Origin: JAJEFO01 sp965214325
GTDB taxonomy: Bacteria; Pseudomonadota; Alphaproteobacteria; Rhodobacterales; Rhodobacteraceae
Direction of reading: 5' to 3'
Assembly (NCBI GenBank): GCA_965214325.1
Contig: CBDCBG010000006.1
Location: 806,001 to 870,000, forward strand
Length of the DNA: 64,000 bases
The notes beneath the pieces are model-generated. The model saw only the letters and a list, made by a program, of their open reading frames with translations, ran no database searches and was not told the origin of the DNA. This document shows positions 1-9,120 of the stretch, one piece after another. The position numbers were made by a program, and so were the translations under genes. The number at the start of each line of letters is the position of its first letter. Position 1 is the first letter of the stretch.

Positions 1-753
1 AGTGACTTCGCTTGTGCGCAACTGCGCGTTGACCTCACCGCGGTGCATGACCGCGATGCTGTCAGCGCAACGGAATACGTGCTCGAGGTTGTGGCTGACC
101 ATGAGCACGGTCAATCCCTGGTCGCGCAGGCGCTCGATGATCGTCAGCACCCGGTCGGTTTCCTCCACGCCGAGCGCCGCGGTCGGCTCGTCCATGATGA
201 TCAGCCGGGCATCGGAGTGGATTGCCCGACCGATGGCAACTGCCTGCCTCTGCCCACCAGACATGACGAACGCATTCGCGTAAGGATTTCCGATGCGTAT
301 CCCCACCCGCTCTGTCAGGACCTTGAGTGCCTCGACGCGCATGGCCGCCTTGTCCAGCACCTTGATGAGGCCGCCGAGATGCGACTTCACGCGTTCCTGG
401 CCCAGAAAGAAGTTCTGGACAAGGTCGAATGTCCCGACCAGGGCCAGATCCTGGTAAATGGCTTCGATGCCGAGGCTGCGGGCGGCCTCGGGGTTCGGGA
501 CGCTGATCTCCTGGCCATCCAGGACGATCGTGCCGGAGGTCGGCGGATGCACCCCCATGACGATCTTGATGAGGGTCGACTTGCCCGCTCCGTTGTCCCC
601 GACAAGGGCCGTCACCTCGCCGCGCGGCACATCGATGGAGGCGCCGCGCAGGGCCTGCACGCCGCCGAAGGACTTCCTGATGTCCCACAGCGCCAGCAGC
701 ACCTCCCCCGCCGCGGCGGGGGAGACTTGGCTTGAAGGTGACTCAGTTGCCAC
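1..753 (-). CDS. Sugar ABC transporter ATP-binding protein (FrcA-like), 3' end off the window
   Basis: ATPase of a carbohydrate ABC importer of the FrcA/RbsA kind, with a single ATPase domain in the part seen. The translation shows Walker A GDNGAGKST, a Q-loop region AIYQDL, the signature VMSGGQRQ, Walker B LIIMDEPTAAL and the H-loop VSHN. The start is GTG at 753, preceded by AAAGGAG; the GTG lies inside the end of the substrate-binding protein gene, an 11-base overlap that implies translational coupling. The gene leaves the window at base 1, so the C-terminus is missing. It is the third gene of a permease, binding protein, ATPase operon. The sugar cannot be read from the sequence; the neighbouring isomerase and kinase suggest a sugar or polyol. 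Confidence 0.93.
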   Translation of the reverse strand, partial: MATESPSSQVSPAAAGEVLLALWDIRKSFGGVQALRGASIDVPRGEVTALVGDNGAGKSTLIKIVMGVHPPTSGTIVLDGQEISVPNPEAARSLGIEAIYQDLALVGTFDLVQNFFLGQERVKSHLGGLIKVLDKAAMRVEALKVLTERVGIRIGNPYANAFVMSGGQRQAVAIGRAIHSDARLIIMDEPTAALGVEETDRVLTIIERLRDQGLTVLMVSHNLEHVFRCADSIAVMHRGEVNAQLRTSEVT

Positions 754-1759
754 TCTGCAGCTCCTTTTCGATCTCCGGCCAGTTTTCCATGAGACGGAGC
801 GCGCCCTCGGGCACCTTGGTGAGCACGTCCTCGCGCGAAGAGACCATCACCATATCGAGTGGGTACTGCCTTTCGATCTCCTGTCCGTTGGAATGGCGGG
901 CGATAGCGTCGGCGATGTAGCGGCCGCTGGACTGGCTGTCCCGGAAGATGGAGCCACGGATGAGCCCTTCCCAGATCATGTCGAGTTCCGGCGGCACGGC
1001 GCCGAAGCCGAAAACGTCAACGCCGTCTTCGCCCATCCCCTTCAGGGCGCTGGCAACACCCATGGCCATGGAGCTGTTGCCGGCATAGACCGCCTTGACG
1101 TCCGGATTTGCGAGGATGAGCCTCTCGGTGGCGTCGAACGCACGCGCCTGTTCCCAGTACGCGTAATGCTCGAACGCGATCTCGATGCCCGCTTCGGTCC
1201 ACAGATCGCGTGCGGTGCCGACACGTTGCTCGGAAATCTGGTTTCCGGGCTCCGCGAACATCAGCCCCACCTTGTCGCCCGCAGACAGGACGTTCTCAAG
1301 CGCCCACTTCGCGGTGACCTCGCCACCCTCGGCGTGGGAGTAGCCGCTGTAAGCAAGCACGTCGACGCCCGCGTCCTCGGGATGCACGTCGAGGTGGTTC
1401 ACGACGATGATCGGGATGCCAGCCTCGTTGGCCGCCTTCAGCGCCGGCACAATGCCGAAATAGTCGATCGGCCCGACGATTATGTAGTCCATGTCTAGAG
1501 TGATGAGATCCTCGACAATGTCCAGCTGCTGCTGGACATTGGCCTCGGCAGTCGAGGCGCGGGCCGTGAACTCGATGGCAACGCCCTGGCTCTCCATCTC
1601 CTCCTGGAAGGCCACGGCGAACTGGCCGAAGTAATCCAGGGTGTCATAGACGGGCGGCGCGAAGCCGATCTTCAGAGGCCCATCGGCAGCCATGGCGCCT
1701 GTGCCAGCGCCCATTGCCAGAGTGAGTCCCACGGCGATCCCGGACAGGTGTCTCTTCAT
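743..1759 (-). CDS. Periplasmic sugar-binding protein of ABC transporter (FrcB/RbsB type)
   Basis: Solute-binding protein of 338 residues. It begins with a Sec signal peptide (MKRHLSGIAVGLTLAMGAG, cleavage probably after AMA) followed by a type I periplasmic binding protein fold; IIVGPIDYFGIVPALKAANE and IPIIVVNHL are typical of the ribose/fructose-binding (Peripla_BP_4) family. The ATG at 1759 is preceded by GGGAGGAAT. A longer reading frame exists upstream, but the signal peptide and ribosome site fix this start. It sits 47 bases after the permease gene and overlaps the ATPase gene. It should deliver a monosaccharide or polyol to the permease. Confidence 0.93.
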   Translation of the reverse strand: MKRHLSGIAVGLTLAMGAGTGAMAADGPLKIGFAPPVYDTLDYFGQFAVAFQEEMESQGVAIEFTARASTAEANVQQQLDIVEDLITLDMDYIIVGPIDYFGIVPALKAANEAGIPIIVVNHLDVHPEDAGVDVLAYSGYSHAEGGEVTAKWALENVLSAGDKVGLMFAEPGNQISEQRVGTARDLWTEAGIEIAFEHYAYWEQARAFDATERLILANPDVKAVYAGNSSMAMGVASALKGMGEDGVDVFGFGAVPPELDMIWEGLIRGSIFRDSQSSGRYIADAIARHSNGQEIERQYPLDMVMVSSREDVLTKVPEGALRLMENWPEIEKELQSGN

Positions 1760-1806
1760 TGCAATTCCTCCCATTTTTTCGGGCATCCAAATTCCTGGCC
1801 ATGTGG

Positions 1807-2826
1807 TCAGCCGCTCGCCATGCCCTGGCGGCGGAAACGGTAAAGCTGAATGGCAACGGCGATGACGAGGGTTGTTCCGATGACGATCTGCTGCCAGTAG
1901 AAGGGCACACCCATCAGAAGCAGGCCGTTTTCGGCGACGCCGAGAAAGACCGCCCCGAAGAACGTGCCAAGCAGCGTGGCGTAGCCGCCGAACAGGAACG
2001 TTCCGCCCAGGACCACGACAGCGATGGCGTGAAGCTCCATGGTGGCCCCGAGCACCGCCTGCGCTGCATTGAGGCGCGCCACCAGCATGGCACCGGCCAG
2101 CCCTGCCAGCGCGCCGCACATGATGTAGGCGCCCATCTCGTACCGGCGAACGCGGATGCCGGCGCGGATGGCGGCGCTGCGGTCCCCTCCGACCGCGAGT
2201 ACATAGGTCCCGAAGCGCGTCTTGTTCATGATGAAGGCACCCATGAGCACCACGGCGAGCGCGATGACCCCCGCGGCGGGCAGTCCAAGGATCCGACCCT
2301 GTCCAATCCAGAGAAACGAGTCCGGAAAGTTGCGCACTTGGTCGGATCCCATGACGAGGTAAGCGAGCCCGCGAACTGCCGTGAGCGTGCCGAGCGTCAC
2401 GATGAGCGGCGGCACCTTGAGTGCGGTGACGGCAAATCCGTTTACCAGACCAACAGCCGCGCCCACCCCGATCGCCGCGACAATCGCCGCGACCGAGGCG
2501 AGCCCGTCGCCGAAGACACCGCTCTTGAGAACGATTCCCGTGACACAGCCTGCCAATGCGACAGTCGACCCCACCGAAAGGTCGATGCCGCGGGCGGCCA
2601 TGACGATCGTCATGCCCGTGCCGAGGACCAGGAAGATGGCAATCTGGCGAAACACGTTGAAGACGTTCCGGCCATCCAGAAAGACCGGATTGATGACCGT
2701 GATGAGAACGATGAGAAGCACAAGTGGCACCAGCAGACCGAGCGGCGGCACCAGCCCCGGATTGCGTTCCAGAAAGCCGAAGCCCTTCCCGGCGCTGGCA
2801 GGCGCTTGCACGTTTGCCGTCGTCAT
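1807..2826 (-). CDS. Sugar ABC transporter permease (FrcC/RbsC family)
   Basis: Inner-membrane permease, 339 residues, with about eight to ten hydrophobic segments. Family marks include GMTIVMAARGIDLSVGSTVA (the conserved GIDLSVG loop of RbsC-type permeases), VPPLIVTLGTL and GGDRSAAIRAGI. It is the first gene of the leftward transporter operon. The divergent region 2827-3136 should hold its promoter. Function as half of the membrane channel is secure from the family; the substrate is not. Confidence 0.94.
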   Translation of the reverse strand: MTTANVQAPASAGKGFGFLERNPGLVPPLGLLVPLVLLIVLITVINPVFLDGRNVFNVFRQIAIFLVLGTGMTIVMAARGIDLSVGSTVALAGCVTGIVLKSGVFGDGLASVAAIVAAIGVGAAVGLVNGFAVTALKVPPLIVTLGTLTAVRGLAYLVMGSDQVRNFPDSFLWIGQGRILGLPAAGVIALAVVLMGAFIMNKTRFGTYVLAVGGDRSAAIRAGIRVRRYEMGAYIMCGALAGLAGAMLVARLNAAQAVLGATMELHAIAVVVLGGTFLFGGYATLLGTFFGAVFLGVAENGLLLMGVPFYWQQIVIGTTLVIAVAIQLYRFRRQGMASG

Positions 2827-2930
2827 TCAGAAGACCCCTCCCCGGGGCGGCGCAGCCGTGTGCCTACGCCGTGCTGTCGCTAGCTTCGCGACAATACTTC
2901 ATGATGTCAAGAAGATTTGTGAAGTTAATT

Positions 2931-2944
2931 CTCCAAATTTGGAG
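2931..2944. promoter_or_regulatory. Palindromic operator candidate in the divergent sugar-locus promoter region
   Basis: The 310-base gap between the leftward transporter operon and the rightward isomerase operon contains a perfect 14-base palindrome, CTCCAAATTTGGAG, in an AT-rich patch that stands out from the GC-rich surroundings. Its place between two divergent operons, one of which encodes an RpiR regulator, makes it a candidate operator. The rest of the gap holds AT-rich stretches near 3070-3100 that could be promoters, but no clear -35/-10 pair was assigned. Confidence 0.35.
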
Positions 2945-3136
2945 CTTTCAACGGCCTTTCAGCACGTGATAATTCGTTTTTCAGGCCCTAACCTGACATC
3001 TAGGCTCGAAAAATCCGCATGACAGCAAGTACTGCGCCTGAATACACGTCGCGCGGCTGACACTCAATACTTTACATATCTTTTTTGATCTGTGAGGTTG
3101 CTTGAAGTTGGAAACGCGAATTGACAGGATCCGCCC

Positions 3137-4144
3137 ATGACCCCGAGCCACGCGACAGAGCGGCTTCGCACGAGGTACGCCTCTCGCCTCAACTCCTTCG
3201 CTTCAGCGCCCGAACTCTATTGGGGAGCGGAAGCCGCCAAACCGTCAGTCGCCGAAATGGTGCGGCGCGCCGCGACAGCAAGGGGACTGGGACACTTGGA
3301 CCTGAACTACCCGGATCACTTCAAGGATGATTCTGTCGACATCGTTGGCGTCGTCCGCAACGAGGGGCTCGACGTGAATGGGCTTGCAATGCGGTATTAC
3401 ACGGATCCGAGGTTCAAGCTCGGTGCCTTCAGCAATCCGGAAGTCGCGGTGCGCCGCAAGGCACTGGACCTCACGAAGGCGGGCATCGACGCGGCTGCCG
3501 AAGCCGGCGTGGGCCTCATGACCATCTGGCTGGGACAGGACGGCTTCGACACCCCCTTCCAGGTGGATTATGCGCGCCTGTGGGAACTGGAAGTGGAGGG
3601 CATTCGCGAGGTGGCGGACCACAATCCCGCTGTCGACATCAGCATCGAGTACAAGCCGAACGAGCCGCGGGCCTTTGCGCTGCTGCCGGACATGGCGACG
3701 ACGCTGATTGCCCTTCGGGAGGCCGGCTCGCCGAACCTCGGGGTGACTCTCGATTTCGCGCACATGCTCTACGCCAGCGAACAGCCCGCCTACGCTGCCA
3801 TGATGGCCGCCAGGCACAGCCGTGTCCTCGGCGTCCATCTCAACGACGGATACGCCAAGCGCGACGACGGGCTGATGGTCGGAGCCGTCCACACGATCCA
3901 GACGATCGAGATGTTGCGCCGAATCCGACATGACGGCTACGACGGCGTCATCTACTTCGATACGTTTCCAGACGTAACTGGTCTCGATCCCGTGGCAGAG
4001 TGCGAGGCGAACATTGCAGCAGTGGAAGCCATGCTCGCAGCCATCGATCGCATCGACGCGGACAGCGGTCTCTCCCGCGCGCTGGACCGGCAGGACGGGA
4101 CCGCCGCACAAAGGATCGTGCAACAATGCATTTTCCGGCACTGA
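3137..4144 (+). CDS. Xylose isomerase-like TIM-barrel protein
   Basis: Sugar-phosphate or sugar isomerase/epimerase of the AP-endonuclease-2/xylose isomerase-like TIM-barrel superfamily, 335 residues. Visible barrel motifs: VGLMTIWLGQDG, the metal-ligand type strand DISIEYKPNEPR, GVTLDFAHMLYA, VLGVHLNDGYAKRDDG and GVIYFDTFP. These supply the E, D, H and D/E metal ligands usual in this fold. The ATG at 3137 gives a plausible N-terminus. The gene overlaps the start of the RpiR regulator by 19 bases, and the PfkB kinase follows, so isomerisation followed by phosphorylation of an imported sugar is the likely task. The exact substrate is unknown. Confidence 0.85.
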   Translation: MTPSHATERLRTRYASRLNSFASAPELYWGAEAAKPSVAEMVRRAATARGLGHLDLNYPDHFKDDSVDIVGVVRNEGLDVNGLAMRYYTDPRFKLGAFSNPEVAVRRKALDLTKAGIDAAAEAGVGLMTIWLGQDGFDTPFQVDYARLWELEVEGIREVADHNPAVDISIEYKPNEPRAFALLPDMATTLIALREAGSPNLGVTLDFAHMLYASEQPAYAAMMAARHSRVLGVHLNDGYAKRDDGLMVGAVHTIQTIEMLRRIRHDGYDGVIYFDTFPDVTGLDPVAECEANIAAVEAMLAAIDRIDADSGLSRALDRQDGTAAQRIVQQCIFRH

Positions 4145-5028
4145 CGGACTTGTCCACTTCAGAGGGGTCGAAGCTGCGCGCGGTGGGCCCGCGCATCCGC
4201 ATGATGCTGCCCCAGATGACCACTCTGGAAGCGCGGGTGGTGGAGCTGGTGCTCGGCAGACGCGATTTCACCGAGGCGACGCCGTTGCAAAGCGTCGCGA
4301 ATGCGGCCGAAGTGTCCGAGGCCATGGTCGTCAAGGTCGCCAAGAAGCTGGGTTTCGATGGCTATCGGGACTTCCGTGCCAGCCTCGCCGCCTACAACCG
4401 CCTGCCGATCGTCGAACTGCACGAAGAGCTCTCTCTCGAGGACGACACCGCCACGATAATGAACAAGGTCGTCCGTACCGCGATCCAGGCGCTTGAGGAG
4501 ACCCTCGCCATTCTGGACCCTTTGGACATCGAGCTGGCGGCCGAGCTTCTCGACGATGCCCGGATCCGCGACTTCTACGGCCTCGGCGGTTCCGCACAGA
4601 TCGCACGCGATGCCGCACACAAGTTCCTGAGAATCGGCGTCAGGGCCACCGTCCACGACGATGCGCACATGATGGCCATGTCCGCTTCCCTGCTGTGCCC
4701 GGGCGACGTCGTCGTGGCATTCTCGCATTCCGGAGAAACCGACGCGGTAATCGAGGCGGTCGCCATCGCCAGGTCCGCGGGCGCGTCCGTCGTGGTTGTC
4801 ACCAACCACGGAAACTCGTCGCTCGGTGGCATGGCTGACGTGGCTCTGTGCTCAACCGCCCGGGGCTCGCCGCTCACGGGCGAGAACGCGGCCGCACGCG
4901 TCGCCCAGCTCAACATAATCGACGTGGTGTTCGTGGCGGTCGCCCAGAGAGGTGGTGCAACGGTCGAACGCAACCTTGAAAGGACCATGCGATCTGTGCG
5001 CGCGAAACGGCGAGCCAATCGAAGATGA
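4126..5028 (+). CDS. RpiR family transcriptional regulator (HTH + SIS domain)
   Basis: Sugar-responsive DNA-binding regulator, 300 residues. The N-terminal HTH_6 domain (about residues 20-95; LQSVANAAEVSEAMVVKVAK and KLGFDGYRDFRASLA) is followed by a SIS sugar-phosphate-binding domain (about 140-280; FYGLGGSAQIARDAAHKF, FSHSGETDAVIEA, VVVTNH). The ATG at 4126 begins inside the last codons of the isomerase gene, with AAGGA upstream. An upstream in-frame extension is only a shadow of the isomerase gene. It probably controls this operon and the divergent transporter in response to a phosphorylated sugar. Confidence 0.92.
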   Translation: MHFPALTDLSTSEGSKLRAVGPRIRMMLPQMTTLEARVVELVLGRRDFTEATPLQSVANAAEVSEAMVVKVAKKLGFDGYRDFRASLAAYNRLPIVELHEELSLEDDTATIMNKVVRTAIQALEETLAILDPLDIELAAELLDDARIRDFYGLGGSAQIARDAAHKFLRIGVRATVHDDAHMMAMSASLLCPGDVVVAFSHSGETDAVIEAVAIARSAGASVVVVTNHGNSSLGGMADVALCSTARGSPLTGENAAARVAQLNIIDVVFVAVAQRGGATVERNLERTMRSVRAKRRANRR

Positions 5029-5966
5029 CGGACCGTGCGCCCAAGTCAGCAGCCGTCGCGGCCGTTGGAAGCCTCCACTATGACATCCTTGTGACCGGCG
5101 CCGATCGTCCGCGCCGCGGGGAAACCCTGTTCGGCGAGGAATGGGCGTGGAAGTGCGGCGGAAAGGGCGGGAACCAGGCCATTGAAGCCGCCCGCCACGG
5201 GGCCGCGACCGCGTTCGTAGGCGCTGTGGGCGAGGATGATTTCGGCGAGGCCCTCCTCATTCGTCTCGGCGAGGCGCTAGTGGACACGACCGAGGTGTTC
5301 CGCCTCGAGAACATCGGCTCCGGCATGTCGGTTGCCTTGCTTGATTCCGGCGGCGACTACGGCGCGGTGATCGTGCCTGGCGCCAATTGGGGCATGACCC
5401 CCGCCATGCTCGAAGACAGCCGCGCGGTGGAAAACTGCCGCGTGCTCCTCTTGCAGAACGAGATGCGACCGGAAGCCAACCTTGCCGCCGCGACCATCGC
5501 CCGCAAGGGCGGAGCGACGATCGTGCTCAACGCCGCCCCGGCAAGGACGGTTGCAGACGGGCTCATGGTCCTGGTTGATCTTCTTGTCGTCAACGAAATC
5601 GAGGCTGAAACGCTGGCGGGATGCCCGCCGGTTTCCGGCTTCGAAGCAGCCGAGGCCGCAGCGGCGACGCTGCTCGGTCGCGTACCGCAGGTGATGGTCA
5701 CGCTTGGAGGCGATGGATTGGTGCTGGCAAGACGCGAAATCGCTCCTTTGCGGCTTTCAGGCCACACCGTCGCGGTGGAGAGCACGCACGGTGCGGGCGA
5801 TGCCGTCATCGGAGCCCTGGCGGCCCAGCTTGCTGACGGTGTGCCGCTGGGGGACGCTGCGCGCTACGCCAATGCAGCGGCGGCTGCCCTGGTGGCGACG
5901 CCGGAGCATGCACGTTGCGCCCTCTCGCGCCAGGCCACGCTGTCGCTCCTGGCCATGCAGACCTAG
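5025..5966 (+). CDS. PfkB family carbohydrate kinase (ribokinase-like)
   Basis: ATP-dependent sugar kinase, 313 residues. Signature 1 of the PfkB family is KCGGKGGNQAIEAARHGAAT, and signature 2 with the catalytic Asp and anion hole is STHGAGDAVIGALAAQ. NAAPARTV and VNEIEAETLAG are also typical of ribokinases. The start ATGA overlaps the stop of the RpiR gene. Ribokinase is the nearest general class; the true substrate is probably the sugar brought in by the neighbouring transporter. Confidence 0.9.
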   Translation: MTDRAPKSAAVAAVGSLHYDILVTGADRPRRGETLFGEEWAWKCGGKGGNQAIEAARHGAATAFVGAVGEDDFGEALLIRLGEALVDTTEVFRLENIGSGMSVALLDSGGDYGAVIVPGANWGMTPAMLEDSRAVENCRVLLLQNEMRPEANLAAATIARKGGATIVLNAAPARTVADGLMVLVDLLVVNEIEAETLAGCPPVSGFEAAEAAAATLLGRVPQVMVTLGGDGLVLARREIAPLRLSGHTVAVESTHGAGDAVIGALAAQLADGVPLGDAARYANAAAAALVATPEHARCALSRQATLSLLAMQT

Positions 5967-6689
5967 GACAGCTTCAGGTGCCATCACCTGCGGGTTCCCG
6001 GCCGCCAGAGGGCCCATTGCATCTGATGGTCGACATCCTGCTCCTTGCTGACGACCAGCTTCTCCGCCCCGCGGCAGCTTGACGATCTCGTCGGTGCCGT
6101 TCCCGATCTCGAAGTGTCCGCCAAGGGCGGCGGCCTCGATAGGTCGCCGCTCCTCGCGGTTCGGTCGCGACGGCATTCCCCGGCAACGGCCCGGCGAGGC
6201 GGCAACCAACCTGCGCGCAGGACGCAACTGCGCAGGCGGCCGCTGGGCGGCACTGGACACGAAAGCGGCGCGGGCGCTTTCACGGGCCGTCCCGCTCGAT
6301 GTTTTCGGCCATCGGCGATCCAGCACGGAGGGCCGCTCGGCCTCCGCGGGAATGCCGCCGTGAACCGGACCGGCGCCCCTGCTGGCAGGTCCTTCACCCG
6401 CTGCCGGCGACGCGCCCCTTGCAGGAGATGCCAAGCGCCCGGCAGCGAGCTGCCCCACGCAATCCGGTCCAGGAGCCGCGGCAAGCCGGTCCGTAGTTCC
6501 CTTCGCTCAGGTGAGGAAGTGTCTCCCTTGTCCACGTCCACGGCTTCGGCTTGATCGGAGGGTCCTCATTTGGCATGCTGCAGGAAATTGACCCGCTCAC
6601 TTGACGTTCCGTGATCGCTCTGCCCAATTGTGCCGGCGGTCCCGAAGAGAAACGACCAGCGCTGGAACTGTGGATGCCGGACACCTGTC
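5967..6689. other. 723-base stretch without a recognised gene
   Basis: No convincing coding frame was found between the PfkB kinase and trpG. Reading leftwards near 6000-6130, two short frames joined by a frameshift give GNGTDEIVKLPRG followed by AEKLVVSKEQDVDHQMQW, which looks protein-like, so a decayed gene is possible but unidentified. No trpE or trpE fragment could be seen upstream of trpG. Confidence 0.4.
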
Positions 6690-7271
6690 ATGCTGCTTCT
6701 GATAGACAATTATGACAGCTTCACCTTCAACCTCGTCCATTTTCTGGGCGAGTTGGGGGCCAAGTGTCGCGTCTTTCGGAATGACGCCCTGCCGGTTGAG
6801 AAGGCCATGGCGCTGAAGCCGTCCGGGATCATCCTCTCTCCCGGACCCTGCGACCCCGACAAGGCCGGCATCTGCCTCGCCCTCGTGCAGGCGGCGGCCA
6901 AGGCCGAAGTGCCCCTGCTTGGCGTCTGCCTCGGGCATCAGGCAATCGGACAGGCGTTCGGCGGCAAGATCGTGCGTTCACGTGACATCGTTCATGGCAA
7001 GCCCGGGACGATTCATCATGAGGGCCTTGGAGTCTTTCAGAGCTTGCCCTCCCCGTTTCAAGCGACGCGTTACCACTCGCTGGTCGTCGACCGGGCCAGC
7101 CTTCCCGACTGCCTCGAATCGACTGCCGGACTGGAAGATGGCACCATCATGGGTCTTCGCCACAGGAACCACCCGGTCGAGGGCGTACAGTTCCATCCCG
7201 AATCCATCCGTTCCGAGCATGGGCACGCGATGCTGCAAAACTTCCTCAATTCCGTGCCGGAGCCGGCATGA
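6690..7271 (+). CDS. trpG: Anthranilate synthase component II (glutamine amidotransferase)
   Basis: Supplies ammonia from glutamine to TrpE for anthranilate formation, first step of tryptophan synthesis. 193 residues, full length for a class I amidotransferase. Visible: LLLIDNYDSFTFNLVHFL at the N-terminus, the oxyanion strand ILSPGPCDPD, the nucleophile elbow LGVCLGHQAIGQ with the catalytic Cys, and the His-Glu pair in GVQFHPESI. The start is the ATG at 6690; a longer frame upstream lacks family similarity. It overlaps trpD by four bases. Component I is not adjacent and must lie elsewhere. A folate role (PabA) is possible, since such proteins are often shared, but the linkage to trpD-trpC favours trpG. 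Confidence 0.95.
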   Translation: MLLLIDNYDSFTFNLVHFLGELGAKCRVFRNDALPVEKAMALKPSGIILSPGPCDPDKAGICLALVQAAAKAEVPLLGVCLGHQAIGQAFGGKIVRSRDIVHGKPGTIHHEGLGVFQSLPSPFQATRYHSLVVDRASLPDCLESTAGLEDGTIMGLRHRNHPVEGVQFHPESIRSEHGHAMLQNFLNSVPEPA

Positions 7272-8284
7272 GCGATTCGATGAAATCCCTGATCTACGCA
7301 GCCTCGGAGGGGCCGATCAGCCGCGCGCAGGCGGAAGAGGCGTTCAACATCCTGTTCGACGGAACGGCCACGCCCGCACAGATGGGTGGATTCCTGATGG
7401 CGCTTCGGGCGCGCGGCGAGGCTGTCGCCGAGTACACGGCCGCCGCCGCAGTGATGCGCGCCCGATGTTCCGTCGTGCGCGCTCCTCCCGGTGCCATGGA
7501 CATCGTGGGCACGGGCGGTGACGGAATGGGCACGCTCAACATCTCGACCGCCACATCCTTCGTCGTGGCCGGGGCCGGCGTTCCTGTCGCAAAGCACGGA
7601 AACCGCAATCTCTCGTCCCGGTCCGGTGCCGCAGATCTGCATGCCGCCATGGGGATCGAGGTCATGGTCGGGCCAGACGTCGTGGAAAGGGCGCTCGCCG
7701 AAGTCGGCATCGGGTTCATGATGGCTCCGATGCATCATCCGGCGATGAAGCATGTCGGCCCGATCCGGATGGAGCTTGGCAGCAAGACGATATTCAACAT
7801 TCTCGGCCCGCTGACGAACCCGGCGGGCGTCAGGCGTCAATTGACCGGCGCCTTTGCAATCGACCTGATCTTCCCGATGGCGGAGGTCTTGAAGGAGCTT
7901 GGCAGCGAGGTCGCGTGGCTGGTTCATGGGGCCGACGGCACCGACGAGATATCGATCTGCGGCCTGACTTCCGCTGCCGTGCTGAAGGACGGCAAGATCA
8001 CTTCGGCCGAGATGCACCCGGAAGATGCGGGCCTTCCCGTCCACCCCCTCAGGGAAATACTCGGTGGCACGCCGGACGAGAATGCCGCCGCATTCAGCGC
8101 CCTTCTCGACGGCGCACCCGGCGCCTATCGCGATGCGGTGCTGCTGAACTCCGCGGCTGCGCTCGTGATCGCGGGCAAGGCGAACGACCTCAAGGTCGGC
8201 GTCGAGATCGCCGCGGAAAGCATCGCCTCCGGCGCGGCCCGCGCCAAGGTCGAAGGGCTGGCGCGTGTCACGTCAGGGTCCTGA
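7268..8284 (+). CDS. trpD: Anthranilate phosphoribosyltransferase
   Basis: Transfers phosphoribose from PRPP to anthranilate, the second tryptophan-specific step. 338 residues, normal length. Conserved PRPP/anthranilate motifs are present: DIVGTGGDGMGTLNIST, KHGNRNLSSRSGAADLHAA, HHPAMKHVGPIRMELG and IFNILGPLTNPA. The ATG is in the ATGA overlap with trpG. Confidence 0.97.
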   Translation: MSDSMKSLIYAASEGPISRAQAEEAFNILFDGTATPAQMGGFLMALRARGEAVAEYTAAAAVMRARCSVVRAPPGAMDIVGTGGDGMGTLNISTATSFVVAGAGVPVAKHGNRNLSSRSGAADLHAAMGIEVMVGPDVVERALAEVGIGFMMAPMHHPAMKHVGPIRMELGSKTIFNILGPLTNPAGVRRQLTGAFAIDLIFPMAEVLKELGSEVAWLVHGADGTDEISICGLTSAAVLKDGKITSAEMHPEDAGLPVHPLREILGGTPDENAAAFSALLDGAPGAYRDAVLLNSAAALVIAGKANDLKVGVEIAAESIASGAARAKVEGLARVTSGS

Positions 8285-8320
8285 CACGCGCCCGGCCGCA
8301 GCCAGGCTTCCGGTGGCCAG

Positions 8321-8959
8321 TTGAACGCAAGTCTCGGCGCGTGGGCGGAACTGCCTTTCTTCGCGGAAGACTGGCCCCGAATTTCTGTGGCACTTTTGGT
8401 CGACACGCGCCGGATCCTGCCGCCCGCGCAAGTGCGATTTGCCGCCCTTGAGCTTTGCCAGCCGACAGACACCCGCGCGGTCATACTTGGCCAGGATCCA
8501 TATCCGACGCCCGGCCATGCCAATGGACTGGCGTTTTCGGTAGCCGCCGGCAAGGCCCTGCCAATGTCACTCAGAAACATCTTTCGCGAGCTTGACGACG
8601 ATATCGGACGTTGTCCGGCAACCGGGGATCTCGCCAGCTGGGCGAATGCGGGCGTACTGCTCCTCAACACCGCACTCACGGTTCCGGAGGGGGATGCGGG
8701 CGGCCACCTGAATCTGGGTTGGGACGCGCTTGCCGCGCAGGTGCTTCAACGGCTTTCCGATTCTCCGCGGGCATTCATCCTTTGGGGAAGGCATGCAGAA
8801 GGTTACGCAGGGCATATAATGGGCGATCACCACCTGATCCTCAAGTCCGCCCATCCCTCTCCGCTGTCCGCCCGTCGCGGGTTCTTCGGGTCGCGTCCGT
8901 TCAGCCGCGTCAATTCATGGCTTCAAGAGCATGGCCATGCACCAATTCCATGGGCCTGA
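8321..8959 (+). CDS. ung: Uracil-DNA glycosylase (family 1)
   Basis: Removes uracil from DNA, starting base-excision repair. 212 residues. The water-activating motif reads VILGQDPYPTPGHANGLAFS, where the catalytic Asp is kept but the usual His after DPY is Pro. The LLLNTALTV strand and the HPSPLSARRGFFGSRPFS leucine-loop motif are intact. The start is a TTG at 8321; no better ATG exists in frame, so the first residues are uncertain. It lies 36 bases after trpD and 161 before trpC, an unusual position inside a trp operon. Confidence 0.93.
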   Translation: MNASLGAWAELPFFAEDWPRISVALLVDTRRILPPAQVRFAALELCQPTDTRAVILGQDPYPTPGHANGLAFSVAAGKALPMSLRNIFRELDDDIGRCPATGDLASWANAGVLLLNTALTVPEGDAGGHLNLGWDALAAQVLQRLSDSPRAFILWGRHAEGYAGHIMGDHHLILKSAHPSPLSARRGFFGSRPFSRVNSWLQEHGHAPIPWA

Positions 8960-9120
8960 TTCCAGTGGCGCAAACGGAACCCGCGGAAGCGCACGAGTCC
9001 ATGACCGTGCCCGGCCCGGCACGATCAGCCCTCGCCGCCAGGGAATCCCCGAAACTTCGACAAGTGTGAGGGGCGGAGCATCGACTTTCCAAAATGGCGC
9101 CAAAGGGATATCCGAAATCC

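Noticed and set aside
458..1498. Rightward 346-codon open frame
   Set aside because: Shadow of the ABC ATPase and sugar-binding protein genes on the other strand.
6045..6554. Rightward 169-codon frame upstream of trpG
   Set aside because: Arginine-rich low-quality translation without similarity; no sign of trpE.
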